From NCBI GenBank assembly GCA_016648135.1, contig JADDOH010000489.1, positions 122,320-186,319 of the forward strand: a stretch of DNA of 64,000 nt. Reading direction: 5' to 3'. Within the stretch, counting starts at the first letter, position 1; every line of letters begins with the position of its first letter. The DNA is from Agrypnia vestita. Taxonomy: Eukaryota > Arthropoda > Insecta > Trichoptera > Phryganeidae. The notes below the pieces were generated by a model, which did no database searches, was not told where the DNA came from, and saw only the letters and a list, made by a program, of their open reading frames with translations. Of the stretch, positions 33,241-44,500 are shown piece after piece. Both the position numbers and the translations under genes were made by a program.

Positions 33241-34149
33241 AGATTCAAATAAAATTTGTAGCGTAGGGATTTACTACTAAGGATTTTTTTGACATAACCA
33301 GTATTATAGACATAAATAATAATAAAATAAGTATATCAAGGTATTAGTTTAAAAATGATGAAACGTCTTTTTTGGAGGAAACGGAGGAAATGAGCGCCAT
33401 TGGAGGATAAAAAAAAACTCAGCTTAATCAAACTCCCCTCCACCATTAAATCACAGAATAACTTACCATGAGATTAATGACTTTTTCGATGGTCCTCTAG
33501 CTGTCAAATGCCACTATGCAAAGTTTTGAGAATCTCTGCATTATGTATTCAAGAATATCTTAGATAATGAGTCAGTAGTCCTTACCTTTGGTGACAGAGT
33601 TTGAGAATTATCCACATTAAAAAAAACTTATCGAAATATACATTTTTGTTTTTTTAATACATATGCGCATAGGATATACAAAAATCTAAACATTAAAATA
33701 TTTTAACGTTTATTTTAATTTTTGCATTTAACAATTTATTTTAATTTTTTTTATGTTGTAGTGATGGGAATTAAAAAAATTAATTAACACACACATGAAC
33801 GAATACCAGGACTCACTAACTTGTACACGTTCAAGATTTTCTAAGGCTCACGAATTTTGGATTTTTCAAAATCAAAATCAAAATCTTCCTCTTTGGTTGT
33901 GCGCGGCGTCTTGCATCGATCTACTTGCAGATAAGAAATCATTAGAATGCAGATTCTGGCGTGTTCTATAATATTTTTGAAGTTGCGTGTCCCTTCGGGT
34001 ATCTCAAGACTTCTATATGGATCCCTCATCTCAATCTTAATATTATTGTTTTTAAGCCCAGAAAGTGCTTTTGAAATATTGCACTTAGTGCTGTTAATCT
34101 GCGGCTGAGTAAAATATAATCAGTACGTCCTTGACATGCGCGGCGACAG
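33241..34149. other. Intergenic, AT-rich
   Basis: Nothing was recognised. Confidence 0.4.
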
Positions 34150-34245
34150 GACACTCTCCTGCAGACTCTGTAATATGAATCCAGCGAAACGTCGACAATC
34201 AAATCTCAACACATCCATACGGTTTGTATAAAGTATCATTTTTTC
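34150..34245 (+). repeat. Relative of the hammerhead-bearing repeat at 17650, decayed
   Basis: CCAGCGAAACGTCGACAATC (34181-34200) and ATACGGTTTGTATAAAGTAT (34218-34237) align with the same blocks downstream of 17684. The CTGATGA core is replaced by CTGCAGA (34160-34166), so cleavage activity would be lost. A short CTG/CAG stem may remain. Confidence 0.55.
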
Positions 34246-34560
34246 AATACCTTAATTCGCCAAACCAGCGTCATATAAATCTTAAATCTCTATATTAATA
34301 CAGTCTTACAACTTTTTTAAATGAATTTTTTATTCGCTAACGGTTATTGTGATATAAAGTATCAAGGTGATTTTCTATCAATTTGAAGTATTTGATAATG
34401 TCTCGATGTTAATAAATAAATGCACTTGAAAGTTTTATTTTACACCTCCCTAAAGATTTTTGTGTTTTCGCTAGTACTATTCACTTTCGTTATCTGCTGA
34501 GTATTTCGGGTGTTCTCAGAAAAAAGATTTTTCGAAGAGTGATATAGAATTTAATGTGAA

Positions 34561-34819
34561 TCCCAATACCAATCGTCTGTCTGTCCATCTGTTTGTTCCC
34601 GTAGATTCGTGTAACGTCCGTATCTTCTTTATAGTATTTTTTTTCTCTCATTTTTCCCTTTTTATTAAATATATTTTTTTCATTTTTATGTAAAAACTTT
34701 TACTATTTTTTTTTTCATTTTTTCTTTGCAGATTTTCTTTTCTTTTTTATATAAATAAATACACATTCCTTAGGAACCGATGTGTAAACGTACCGTTATT
34801 TAAGACGGGTTACAGATAG
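34561..34819 (+). mobile_element. Lep1-like nonautonomous Helitron (259 bp)
   Basis: It begins TCCCAATACCAATCGTCTGT and ends ACGGGTTACAGATAG, with A before and T after. The 3' end is ATAG instead of CTAG and the terminal hairpin is weakened, so it is an older copy of the family at 23976. Confidence 0.7.
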
Positions 34820-35589
34820 TTTAAAATAACAGTATTTTCGTGAAAATCTTATTGCAGACTGATCGAAAAATATCCTCCACATTCCTGTAAATATTAATCA
34901 TTGGTAAACAATGAACACAAGATTTGAGAGTCGACTGCAAGAGGATTAAATTGTGGATTATTACGGCCAGGGTAAAATAAACAGTTGTCGGCACTTGAAG
35001 AGAAAATACTTAGGGGACTGTTAAATATATAGTACAGTTATCAATATGATATTTGCAATTAAATACAGCATTAAAATAACGTTAGGTGTATTTAAAAATA
35101 ACAACTATAAAATTAATGATCAATATGCGCCAATTCCATTACACTTTTTTTAAATCATAGCTAGGTGCATGTTCTGTCTAATCAGTCCTTTTTTATTTAG
35201 AAAAACGTTATACTATTTGATCATTTACAATAATTTTTAATGACGAATTTACTAAATTTTCTAATTTGTAGTATTAAAAGATTTTTTTTGAAAATGAATT
35301 GATATGTAAAAATATTAAAATTAACAATTTCTACAGGTAAATGATATTTAAAACAAAACATCAGTATTTTGTTGTGGCTTTCATAACAGCTGAAATTATT
35401 TTGGGCATCGTTGAATATAATGATATTTCATTGTCCCATATGTCTGTAATAAGAGTTTTTAAATCGGTAGTACTTTTTTAGGTTTTTCCTTCATTTTCCT
35501 CTTCATAATGGACCATTTTCGATTATATTTAAATCGGGACTGTTTCTTAATACCAGTATAAATCTGTATATTTAAGTAAAACAATCAAA
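34820..35589. other. Intergenic, AT-rich
   Basis: Nothing was recognised. Confidence 0.4.
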
Positions 35590-35805
35590 TTAGTATGTGT
35601 AAGCCGTACGTATGGCGTACATTGTTTCGTTGTGTCGGTGTTTATGGGTATAAACATGTCCGTCGAAAAGAAAAAAGGTCGCGGGTTCGAACCTCACCCC
35701 AGACCAGAACGTTAGTTCTATTTTCATAGCATAAGCGTTTATCTTAGTTTGAAAATAGAAAAAATATTGATGTGACACGTTTTTCGTTCGCATCTCTTTT
35801 TTAAA
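35590..35805 (+). repeat. tRNA-derived SINE, family S2
   Basis: GTCGCGGGTTCGAACCTCAC (35679-35698) is a near-consensus box B, preceded by a GTAAGCCGTACGTATGGCG head with weak box A. The body TTTTCATAGCATAAGCGTTT and TTAGTTTGAAAATAGAAAAA is shared with 19865-19962. No 3' anticodon-arm pairing was seen, so it is not a functional tRNA gene. Confidence 0.65.
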
Positions 35806-35943
35806 AATAAATTACCATAAAGAAAAAAATTACTATAAAGAAAAAAAATGACTATAAAGAAGTTACGGCGGACGGACGGACGGACCAACGAACGGACGAA
35901 AGGACAGACGTACGGACAGATAACTAAATAATTATAATTGGGA
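35806..35943 (-). mobile_element. Lep1-like Helitron, 5' part
   Basis: On the minus strand it starts TCCCAATTATAATTATTTAG, continues through GTCCGTACGTCTGTCC and repeated TCCG words, and ends in three tandem copies of an 18-20-base TATAGTAATTTTTTTCTTTA unit. The 3' hairpin and CTAG are missing; it runs into the SINE at 35805. Confidence 0.6.
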
Positions 35944-35980
35944 TGAGACAACAGTATGTTAAGTACAAAGTAAATTAAAA

Positions 35981-36075
35981 ATAATTAGAGATGTAACGAA
36001 TATTCGGTTACATCTCTAATTATGTAAAAATATCCACACACTATCAAAAATTTGATAAAGTGTGGATATTTTTAC
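35981..36075. repeat. Two hairpins placed back to back
   Basis: Hairpin 1: arms 35981-35997 and 36007-36023 pair perfectly over 17 bp; the loop bases GAAT/ATTC can add four pairs past a bulged G. Hairpin 2: arms 36024-36048 and 36051-36075 pair over 25 positions with two mismatches around an AA loop. The second starts at the base after the first ends. The right arm of hairpin 2 is the start of R1 copy e, so its left arm is an inverted copy of that repeat's end. Confidence 0.9.
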
Positions 36076-36240
36076 GATGGAAGTGGTGAATGTTGCATTG
36101 TGTGGAGTGATCACTTAAGCCAGCTTAAACAGGTCATAAGTTCTAGGCCGTTTCATAAAAAAGACATCCATACACGTTTCTCTTCGTCTTCTTATATATA
36201 GCTTTGTCATGGTGAGACTTCTATAATTTAAATAAACGCT
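36060..36240 (+). repeat. Dispersed repeat family R1, copy e
   Basis: GGTGAATGTTGCATTGTGTG, GAGTGATCACTTAAGCCAGC, AACAGGTCATAAGTTCTAGG and GTGAGACTTCTATAATTTAA are shared with copies a, c, d and f. Confidence 0.7.
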
Positions 36241-37104
36241 TGTTAAGAAAGCGGTTATTCTTAAAATGGGTCATATATTTAAATAAGTAATTGATATAAT
36301 TAATTGATTGCATTTTACTGCGGTAATTTCTCTAATAGCTTCATAACTCGGCAGCTACCCAACCGCGGTCATAAAATATTTCAACCCTCCAACGTTTAAA
36401 CAGGTTGATAAAAATCTTTAAAAACATAAAATCCGTTATTTTCAATTTTAATGCCGCTATCTTGTTTTAGTGAAACCTTAAAAAAACCATTGCGATAATA
36501 GCTTATTCAGACAGACCGACAAATGCTGCCTGCGTCGGTATTTTCATCCCTTTCAGACGAACGCGGGCCGGGGGATGAATAAGATTATTTTTCTATCTCC
36601 TTCTCTCTTCCTCTATTCATATTGAATTCCCAATACCCGCAGTGGGGCTTAAGGAGAGCTTTCCCATAGTTGAAAATTCAATTTTAACAGCAGATATTCA
36701 ATTAAATTTTAATAATTAATACAGCCTGGCTTAATATCAATTTAAACAAGATAATATCCTATGAAAGATTTTTCAATTTCATATTTTTTTTTGTAATTAG
36801 TTTGATGGATCGTTTTACATTTCATAGATTTATTGGACATATTAATTACAATCACAATTTTAAAATGTAAAATTAATATTTGAAGGTTTCATTAAAAACT
36901 TTAATTATTCATTACGATAACGAAATCATATTGATTGTTTACTAGATTGTAAATAGTTCGCCTACAATTAGTTGAAATCGTCTTTCAGAAGCCAACTAAG
37001 ATTAAAGTAAAGAATAAATACGATGAGAAAACTAAGTATTCACTGTTTAATCATACATTTATTGAGAACGTACTACATACAATATTGTACGCTATTCTAA
37101 ATAT
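36241..37104. other. Intergenic
   Basis: Nothing was recognised. 36480-36620 is locally GC-richer. Confidence 0.4.
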
Positions 37105-37106
37105 TA

Positions 37107-38386
37107 GGTCCTTACATATGAAATTGACGTTTTGCCGTACTGGCAAATTTGATCTCAAATATCTTCTCTTTGGTTAGGAATTCCAAATCCAAATTTATAC
37201 AGCTATTTACTCATGTATTTGTGTTTTGAAAATTATAATTCATTTGTTTTTTCCTCAATTGTTTTTTTCTTTGCGTCACTCAGTTTACAAAATGAAAAAC
37301 TTGAAATATCGCGTTATTTACGAGTACGAGTTCCACCGTGGCACCAGTGCTGCAGAAACGGCTCGAAGGATTAATGATGTGTATGGCGACGGTGCCGCAA
37401 AAGAAAACACAGTGCGTTTTTGGTTCCAACGTTTTCGTTCTGGAAATTTCGACCTGCAGAACAAGCCCCGTGGACGGCCGGAGACCAAAGTTGATAATGA
37501 AGAATTGAAGGCTATTGTGGAAGCGGATCCATCGCAAACCACATCCGAGTTAGCTGCAGGCTGCGGTGTTAGTGATAAAACTGTTTTAATCCACTTGAAG
37601 CAAATTGGTAAGGTGAAAAAGCTTGAAAGGTGGGTACCTCACGAATTGAGTGAAGCAAATCAACAAACGCGCGTTGACTGCTGCGTTGCATTACTCAACC
37701 GGCACAATAATGAAGGGATTTTAAATCGAATCATTACCTGTGATGAAAAGTGGATCCTGTACGATAATCGGAAGCGCTCATCGCAATGGCTGAACCCTGC
37801 CGAACCAGCCAAACCATGCCCCAAGCGAAAATTGACTCCAAAAAAGTTACTTGTGAGCGTTTGGTGGACTAGTGCTGGTGTCGTTCACTACAGCTTTCTT
37901 AAATCTGGCCAGACGATTACGGCAGATGTCTATTGTCAGCAACTGCAAACCATGATGGAAAAGCTAGCTGCTAAACAACCGAGGCTGGTTAATCGCTCTA
38001 GGTCACTGCTGCTTCATGATAACGCTAGACCACACACTGCACAACAGACGGCTACCAAATTAGAGGAGCTTCAATTGGAATGTCTAAGACATCCACCGTA
38101 CTCTCCGGACCTTGCCCCAACAGATTACCATTTTTTTCGAAATTTGGATAACTTCTTGCAAAGGAAAAAATTCAACTCCGATGGGGCAGTCCAAACCGCC
38201 TTCAAAGATTTTATTGATTCCCGTCCGAATGGTTTTTTTAGTAAAGGGATCGATGAACTACCTATGAGATGGCAAAAGTGCATAGATAGCAATGGTACAT
38301 ACTTTGATTAAATAAATATATTATAATAAAAAAAAGTCGGCTTTATATTCCTCCCATACTAAACGCCAATTTCATATGTAAGGACC
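37107..38386 (+). mobile_element. Mariner (cecropia-type), copy 3, full length
   Basis: The 1280-bp element is flanked by TA (37105-37106 and 38387-38388). The left terminal repeat differs from the right by one base (GACGTTT for GGCGTTT). The flanks differ from those of the other copies, so this is an independent insertion rather than a segmental duplication. It is the best candidate for an autonomous copy in the window. Confidence 0.97.
37292..38311 (+). CDS. Mariner transposase (intact)
   Basis: 339 residues with the same layout as the copy at 22419: paired-like DNA-binding domain, GRP linker at 61-63, WVPHEL at 114-119, catalytic D151, D243 and D278 all present and no stop or frameshift. 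One private change (S for P at 238, RSRSLLLHD) sits five residues before the second catalytic aspartate and could matter. D297 and P324 agree with the aligned positions in copy 1, so this copy is closest to the family consensus. AATAAA overlaps the stop codon. Symbol omitted because the exact named family cannot be settled from the sequence alone. Confidence 0.96.
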   Translation: MKNLKYRVIYEYEFHRGTSAAETARRINDVYGDGAAKENTVRFWFQRFRSGNFDLQNKPRGRPETKVDNEELKAIVEADPSQTTSELAAGCGVSDKTVLIHLKQIGKVKKLERWVPHELSEANQQTRVDCCVALLNRHNNEGILNRIITCDEKWILYDNRKRSSQWLNPAEPAKPCPKRKLTPKKLLVSVWWTSAGVVHYSFLKSGQTITADVYCQQLQTMMEKLAAKQPRLVNRSRSLLLHDNARPHTAQQTATKLEELQLECLRHPPYSPDLAPTDYHFFRNLDNFLQRKKFNSDGAVQTAFKDFIDSRPNGFFSKGIDELPMRWQKCIDSNGTYFD

Positions 38387-38388
38387 TA

Positions 38389-39180
38389 ATATAATATAAG
38401 TAAAACTAGGTGGAGTTCGGCGAAAAGGTGACAATTTTTGCGGAACACCCAGTAAAGCGCTACTTTGAATAAATATTGATAGATGTCACTCCGTGTCTAG
38501 AACACTACAATTTCTTAATTAAGTTTACAGAAAAACATATTTTAGCCTTCATTTAAAGTTATTTCTTGTAAAAAATTATAATCTCTATATTATTTTTCGG
38601 ATATATAGAACCGTGTTTTTAAATATATTTACTTTACATGTTGTAAAACGATAAACAATAATTAAATATTTGTACCTGAGATGCTCAAAATGATTATTGT
38701 TGGTGGATTAAGATTACGTACGATAAAACAAGACTTATTAAAGAAACTCTTTTTAAAGGACAGTAAGATCGAGCTGTCATTCTTTATCTATTGTGTTTTG
38801 TGAGTAGAATAAATTACTCAAACCGATCTATACCGTCTAAATCTCCAAAAAGCGAAAACTATGTTTCATCTGTATGCAAGCGACACTCAGACAACTGCGC
38901 AAGGCCACAGCGCATATATAGTACATTCCCGACAACAACGCATAGAGAATTGTTCGCTGGCAGTAGCGCGACTAACAAATCTACAAAATCAAAATAATTT
39001 TTTTTTGTTTTGATCTAATCTGACCTGAGTATGGTTGAAATTTTATGAAACAATCCATGAAAAAGTTTATCTTTAACAATGAAACTTGGTTGAAATACGC
39101 CGAATTTCATCAGAAGTTTACTTGTCAATTTAAACCCTCACTGTATTAAAATGATGGATAAGAATATATATAAAAGGGAT
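38389..39180. other. Intergenic
   Basis: A 68-codon frame at 38791-38997 shows no family signature. Nothing else. Confidence 0.4.
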
Positions 39181-39310
39181 TTTATTTATTTATTTATATT
39201 ATCAAAACTATAAATACGCTTTCTTACATTTAGCTTATAACGCCCAACTAGGTGAAACCTGTTATGGGGCAGTAATAATTAACAATTGAATAGTTTAATA
39301 TTACAATATA
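39181..39310 (-). repeat. LINE 3'-tail fragment
   Basis: The ATTTTATTTATTTATTTATA start and a following GGTGAAACCTGTTATGGGGCAG block resemble the 3' region of the jockey-like fragment at 20223 (tail plus CTACGCCTGTCCCAGAGTGG). No coding part remains. Confidence 0.4.
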
Positions 39311-39319
39311 ATACTACAT

Positions 39320-39520
39320 GTTTAAATTTTTTATTCTTTCATGTTACATAATTTTTAACATGCCTTAGTTTAATTCATAAATATTTATCATTACTAACAT
39401 ATTTTTAAATGTGGAGACCTGTAATTGGCCATCTATATTATGTCAATGTTTTCTATGCTTCTTTGTTGTGCTGTTGGTCTTCCACGAATATTAAATAAAT
39501 AAAATAAATAAATAATATAG
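39320..39520 (+). repeat. LINE 3'-UTR-like repeat R2, copy b
   Basis: GTGGAGACCTGTAATTGGCC, TCTATATTATGTCAATGTTT and GTGCTGTTGGTCTTCC match 11001-11075 and (reverse) 56930-57005. It ends in an AAATAAATAAAATAAATAA tail, which marks it as the 3' end of a retrotransposed element. Confidence 0.7.
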
Positions 39521-39800
39521 TTAAAATACAAAAGAGTAAAACATATGAATATATTTTGGATCATGTGTGGATCACATCCTCAGCATACTTTCTCCCTGAT
39601 TTTTTAGCCAATTAATTATTCAATGTTTAATTGGCTGAGTTTTACAGTTGCTTTAATTTCGTCAGTCAACTTATTAAAGACACGAAAAGCAGTGAAATTA
39701 ATGTATTCTTGTTCAAAAGAGGTTTTCATGTTAGGCACAACAAAATTATATTTTCTTGCTTGCCTTGTGACACGTGTTTGTTGGGTTCTATTTTATGCTA
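39521..39800. other. Intergenic
   Basis: Short stretch with a 69-codon frame (39623-39832) running into the next element. No motif. Confidence 0.4.
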
Positions 39801-39863
39801 CTAGCTGTGCCCGCGCGGCTTCGCACGCGTAGATTTTTAGTACACTGTTTTTGGATCGTCATA

Positions 39864-39891
39864 GAACTTTCGCGAACCTTCAAGAACATTC
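39864..39891. promoter_or_regulatory. Heat-shock-element array (6 units), copy B cluster 1
   Basis: GAA 39864, TTC 39869, GAA 39874, TTC 39879, GAA 39884 and TTC 39889 are at exact 5-bp steps, the same six units as copy A at 12610. The four-unit extension of copy A is lost here. Confidence 0.8.
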
Positions 39892-39957
39892 TCCTTCCTT
39901 TATTGAATATACAGAAACCTTCTAGACATACCAATACATTCTGCACACATTAGTGTA

Positions 39958-40016
39958 GAACCTTATAGAACTTTCGGGAATTTTCTAGAACCTTCTCCTT
40001 CCAGAACTTTCTAGAG
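39958..40016. promoter_or_regulatory. Heat-shock-element array, copy B cluster 2
   Basis: GAA 39958, TTA 39963, GAA 39968, TTC 39973, GAA 39978, TTC 39983, GAA 39988 and TTC 39993 run in register; after a 6-bp step TTC 39999, GAA 40004, TTC 40009 and GAG 40014 follow. Another GAA/TTC pair lies at 40029-40036. Six of the units (39968-39995) are perfect and uninterrupted. Confidence 0.8.
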
Positions 40017-40250
40017 CAGGTTTTTCTGGAACCTTCTAGACTCACCGACACATCCCTTCCACGGCCTTCCCATAACAAAAGAATGTGCTAGAAGGCACAT
40101 TTTTGTCACCCACTCCCACCCACGCACAGCCACCCCCACCAAACTCGCATATTTTCGATGTGACACCAAGGGCTATCCACCACCGGTGGGTGGTTGTGGC
40201 TGGTTGTGGAGAAAACTTGGCGGGTAGGGAAACACGGGTTTCTTTTTATA

Positions 40251-40774
40251 CATATATTGATTGATTGATTTTGTCCTTGTGAAATAATATATTTTTTATA
40301 TCCGTTACATTGAAAAAGCTTGGCATTTGCGTATAATTTACTTTTCTGCTTTGTGAAACGCTCCAAATTGAAACACATGAGAATTAATATACTTTTGTGT
40401 TGCGTGTTATTGTCGGCGCGCAGTCGTCCTGCGCGCAATTGTCGGGACACCGTGCACGCTTTCTGGGAGTGGGGGCGAGTACTCCGAGCGGTTAAGAGAT
40501 AATCGGCCGGGAAGATGGATGGGATGGGAGAAAGCCGAGCTCACGACCCCTGGATAATGAAGAATACTTTTTTTGCCAAGCAGAGCCGCCCTATGAATAA
40601 AAATAAAATAAAAATGGTGTTGTGCATCAAGGGTCCGATTGTTAAAAAAAAGTCGTATTCTTTATTTGCAAAAAAAAAATTAGCGACGCGAACGTTTGTT
40701 AAGTATTTTTAATACCTTTTTAACATACGATAAGTTTGCAAATAGAGTAGCAGAGTAAAAATATTTGGCATTTC
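40251..40774. other. Intergenic
   Basis: 40410-40560 is GC-rich (HAFWEWGRVLRAV-type plus-strand reading, vaguely like the end of some LINEs). No confident call. Confidence 0.35.
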
Positions 40775-41560
40775 AAGTATTGCGCGTATTAACTAACCAA
40801 CTAACCATCACGCCATTTCTCTGCAGGGGTAGGCAGAGAGGATTGAACGCCACACTTTTCTATCCTGGGGTAGCACTTTTGTTTCGGCCACATTCATACA
40901 TCTTCTCATACAAGTTCTATGGTTGTTGAGGCTTTTAACAGGGCCATCCTCAAATAGGTACTTGTTATATCTGATCATGTCGGGTCTTTCGCGGTCTTCC
41001 ACATAACCAAATCATCTCAGCATCCCTTTCTTTGTTCTATCTACCACACCACAGCCAGCATTACATTAACTTCTAATTTGTTCATTCCTCACTCTATCGA
41101 CCAAATATTTCCACACAAGCGTCTTAGTAACCGCATTTCCATCGTATTCAACCTACTTTCATTCCTCCTTTGTCAAATCCAGGTTTCACTTCCATGCAAC
41201 AGGGTTGGCACTAGAACGCAATTATGAACCGCTAGTCTTGCGTCCTTTGACAGATTCTTATTGGTCATAATTGCATTTCGAGCACCATTAACTTTGTTTC
41301 CCGCAGTCACTTTCATTTCGATATCATTCTCAGCCTTGCCCTCCCTACTCAACATACTTCCCAAATACACAAACTCGTTCACTTGTTCTAAGCATTCGTT
41401 GTTTACAATTACATCACACCAAGTCACTCTTTCGTCTCTCTCGAATGCCATCACTTTCGAGTTGCTTTTAATAGAACAAATACTGGTGAAAATTCCCCTC
41501 GTTGGAGTGATGGCATAAAAAACATACCTGTGGTGATCTGGGCCCATAATATAAACCTTA
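40775..41560 (-). pseudogene. RTE-like LINE, internally deleted
   Basis: Minus-strand readings, from 5' to 3': KVMAFERDERVTWCDVIVNN, EFVYLGSMLSREGKAENDIE, KVTAGNKVNGARNAIMTNK and LVPTLLHGSETWI (frame 41574-41173); then a frame break, a block like MLRWFGYVE (about 41020-40985), EDGPVKSLNNHRTCMRR (about 40955-40905), and the 3' end SILSAYPCREMA with a GGTTAGTTGGTTAGTT tail. Upstream of KVMAFE the RT catalytic core has been skipped by an internal deletion. Confidence 0.85.
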
Positions 41561-44500
41561 AGCGGAACAACCAATCAGAAGGTTGAGAAAGAACGAGCTG
41601 GCAAAGAAGGAATGCGGACTACGCGCCACTTCTCCCTCTCCTTCTTTTACCGTGTTTCCAGCCACACGGGTTTAGCTTTGTTACCATAGTTAACTTGTAA
41701 CTTTACATTTAAATTACTCTATAAATAATCTCGCTTTTACAATAAACTAGCGAATATAACAACCGAGAGATTATAATTTTGCATACTTGTTGCCTTTTTT
41801 ACTTGCTTGTCAAACTTACATTATTACACTACACTCACATATATCGTGTCATACGTTGAACACCAAAAAATTCCGTTAGTATCGTCAGGCTTCTTTTTCA
41901 TCACGAAAAAATCATCCAAACCATAGATTTTTTAAAAATATTTAATATCGCAATTACAAATCTTTTATTAAACTCAAAGTTACTGGACATAAAATTTTGC
42001 TGGAACACAATTCCGTTGTTTGAATTTTGCATATAAGAATATTCCACTTGTCTCTGGTATACTTAACCGGTCTTTTGCCGGTCGTTCGTAACGTGGAATG
42101 TACCCTGCCTGCCATGCAATTTCGTGCACGATTGTTATTTTTGAGATGCTTTTTTGTGATGGTTATATTCATGTAAAAATCAATAATAATCGCTAAGATA
42201 TTGCAGTTTCTGATTTCTCAATATGCAGTCTTAATTAATTACTTATATTTCAATAATTACTTGTACAATAATGACTTATTCATTAATTATGAAAATAAGT
42301 AAAGAAATTTGCTGTCAGAAATGTACGCACATGTTTATCGAATAAAACCATGGAAGCAATAACTCTAAAGATATTGTATTTTAATATTGTCATTTTAAAT
42401 ATATCAAAGAATATAAAAATACTTAATATGAACACTTTTTTATTTAAAAAAAAAACACTTTTTTAACAGATAAATAACACAATTAATGCGCGGTTCGAAG
42501 ACGACATTTGGAATGATTTTTTGTCTGGTTTGCGCGGCAAATGAGATTACTCGACAAATAGAACTCGTTCATTCATTATACAACTTGAGATACAACCGTT
42601 ATAAAAAGTTTTTAAAACCCATAAACGCAGGTATAATAGGCCGAATTTGCATACTTGTCTAGGGAGCGCAGATCCGTGCTACGGCACCCGACCGGTTAAA
42701 TCATGCCATTTCTGCAGCGATCACGGGTCGCTTTCTAGGTCATCGCAACTGTCACCACAAAAAATTCCCCTCGCGCCCGCTGCGACACAATTTATAATAA
42801 TTGTTTTCTCTCGGTTATTCTTGCGCATTCTTGTGCATTCCACCAGTTCCAGTGGTTTCTGAATTATACTAATAAATATTGTTTTCAACAAGTCAGCAAG
42901 TGCTTAATGCATTTAACACTGAAGTGTCGGGTAACACAGCCTGATCGGAAGGTTCTGAACACCCCCGAAAACCTGAGAAATAATGAGGCTATTTTGGTTT
43001 ACGAAATGAAAATAGTAATACTCCCTCCCTGTACACAACAGCGAATAAAAATAAAACCGAACGTTTCGAAATGACCTCGTTTAAGGCAATTTCGGAAACT
43101 TACGGCTGAGCCTTTGAAGGCCCAACAAAATTTATAAAAGGTTCTTTATCTTGTGTTTCCAAGATTTATTCACCACTTCTAGAGGTCTAATGGATAAGGT
43201 CAACTGCCGCGGAGTGTAGGCAGGTTTATGTTTGGTATTCACGTAAAACGTTTCTTGATGCAGCTTACAACCAAAAAAACTTGTTTAGGAAGCTATTACG
43301 TCTTCATAGATCCCGGTTGTCACACATTTATTGAAATAAATTTGGGTATGCGCGGAGTTAGATAGCGTGATGAAGGTTTAGGTACTATTATTTTTACAGC
43401 TGCAAATCTTCTTATCAATATTTTACTTACTCTCTGACCAAAAAATTTTCTGAAATTTGGCAAAAAGGTGTATTCTTGATGACAAAATAATATGTGTTCA
43501 TTAATTTTGCAAAATAAGTTTAAGTATACAGTCTAATGCCGATGAAATCTATTGGTTTGCATTTATGTAAAAGTAATATAGTTTTAAGATTTATAGTACT
43601 CGGAAAAGACTCATGTCTTTGCGAAATATGAATTGTAAAGTAAAAATAATTTTATATGTATACAAAAACTATAAAAACACACTTTTATAGAAAAAACTAA
43701 AAAGGAGAAAATATTTTTATTTAGAGATCGATCACAGTTTGTGCATATGTTACATAAATAAAATAAAAATCACTTTATAAATTATTAATTTATTCAGATT
43801 TTAAGATATCATAATGTTGTCATATGTAAAATTTTGTGTTATTACATGCTTTTACTCAACTCTCTTTGTCTGCTGTTTGTTTGTTGTGGTGGAATTTTGT
43901 AATTGATTTTACAACAACTTCTCGACTATAAGTAGTAATCACGAAATAATAATCACGTCACTCACAAGCAAGAGCTGCAGAAACAGTTGAAGAAAATGCC
44001 GTTCAAAAATTTGTTTTAACTTTAATGCTTTAAATGCGTGTATACTATTTGGATAAGTACTGCATAGGTAATGTTAAAAAAAGGCTGGTATTCAATTGTT
44101 TTTGATAAACCTACTTGTTTATAATTTTAGATTTTTTAAACTTGTTTGATTTTTGATTTACTTATTTACTACTCATGCTTCAATATATTGACTGCACGTG
44201 CTTGGACAATTGTTACGTCTGAACAACGTAAGCCGTTTAAAAAATATTACTTAACATTTAGCAACGTTCTTATGTGCATTGACACTCGCTTTATCGTCTT
44301 AATTTATCTATTCCGAAAAGTATCTAGCTACCTCAAAAACACACATATTTTTTAATAATTTAAAAATTAGCTTTGTAGTATTTTCTTTGCATTATTAATC
44401 TATTTTAGAATTTTTAAAAATTTATTATAAAAAAATGAAATTATGTGTTATCTGCGGAATTTCAATATAGCTAGGTATTAATTATTATATTTGTTTCGAA

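Larger units (their letters stand above)
39801..40250 (-). mobile_element. Helitron-like repeat carrying heat-shock elements, copy B
   Basis: On the minus strand it ends GCGTGCGAAGCCGCGCGGGC then ACAGCTAG (39804-39801), a GC-rich hairpin followed by CTAG, with T beyond: the 3' end of a Lep1-like Helitron. The opposite end shares GGGAAACACGGGTTTCTTT with copy A. The internal text (CACCCACTCCCACCCACGCA, CCACCGGTGGGTG) is conserved between the two. The exact 5' boundary is uncertain by some tens of bases. Confidence 0.75.

Noticed and set aside
35659..35710. tRNA gene
   Set aside because: Box B is good, but box A and the acceptor and anticodon stems are not, and the body is shared with another copy at 19865, so a SINE is the better explanation.
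41580..41800. Solo LTR
   Set aside because: TATA- and AATAAA-like words are present, but there is no TG...CA boundary with a target duplication and no second copy in the window. The same applies to 180-480, 42620-42900 and 50040-50240.
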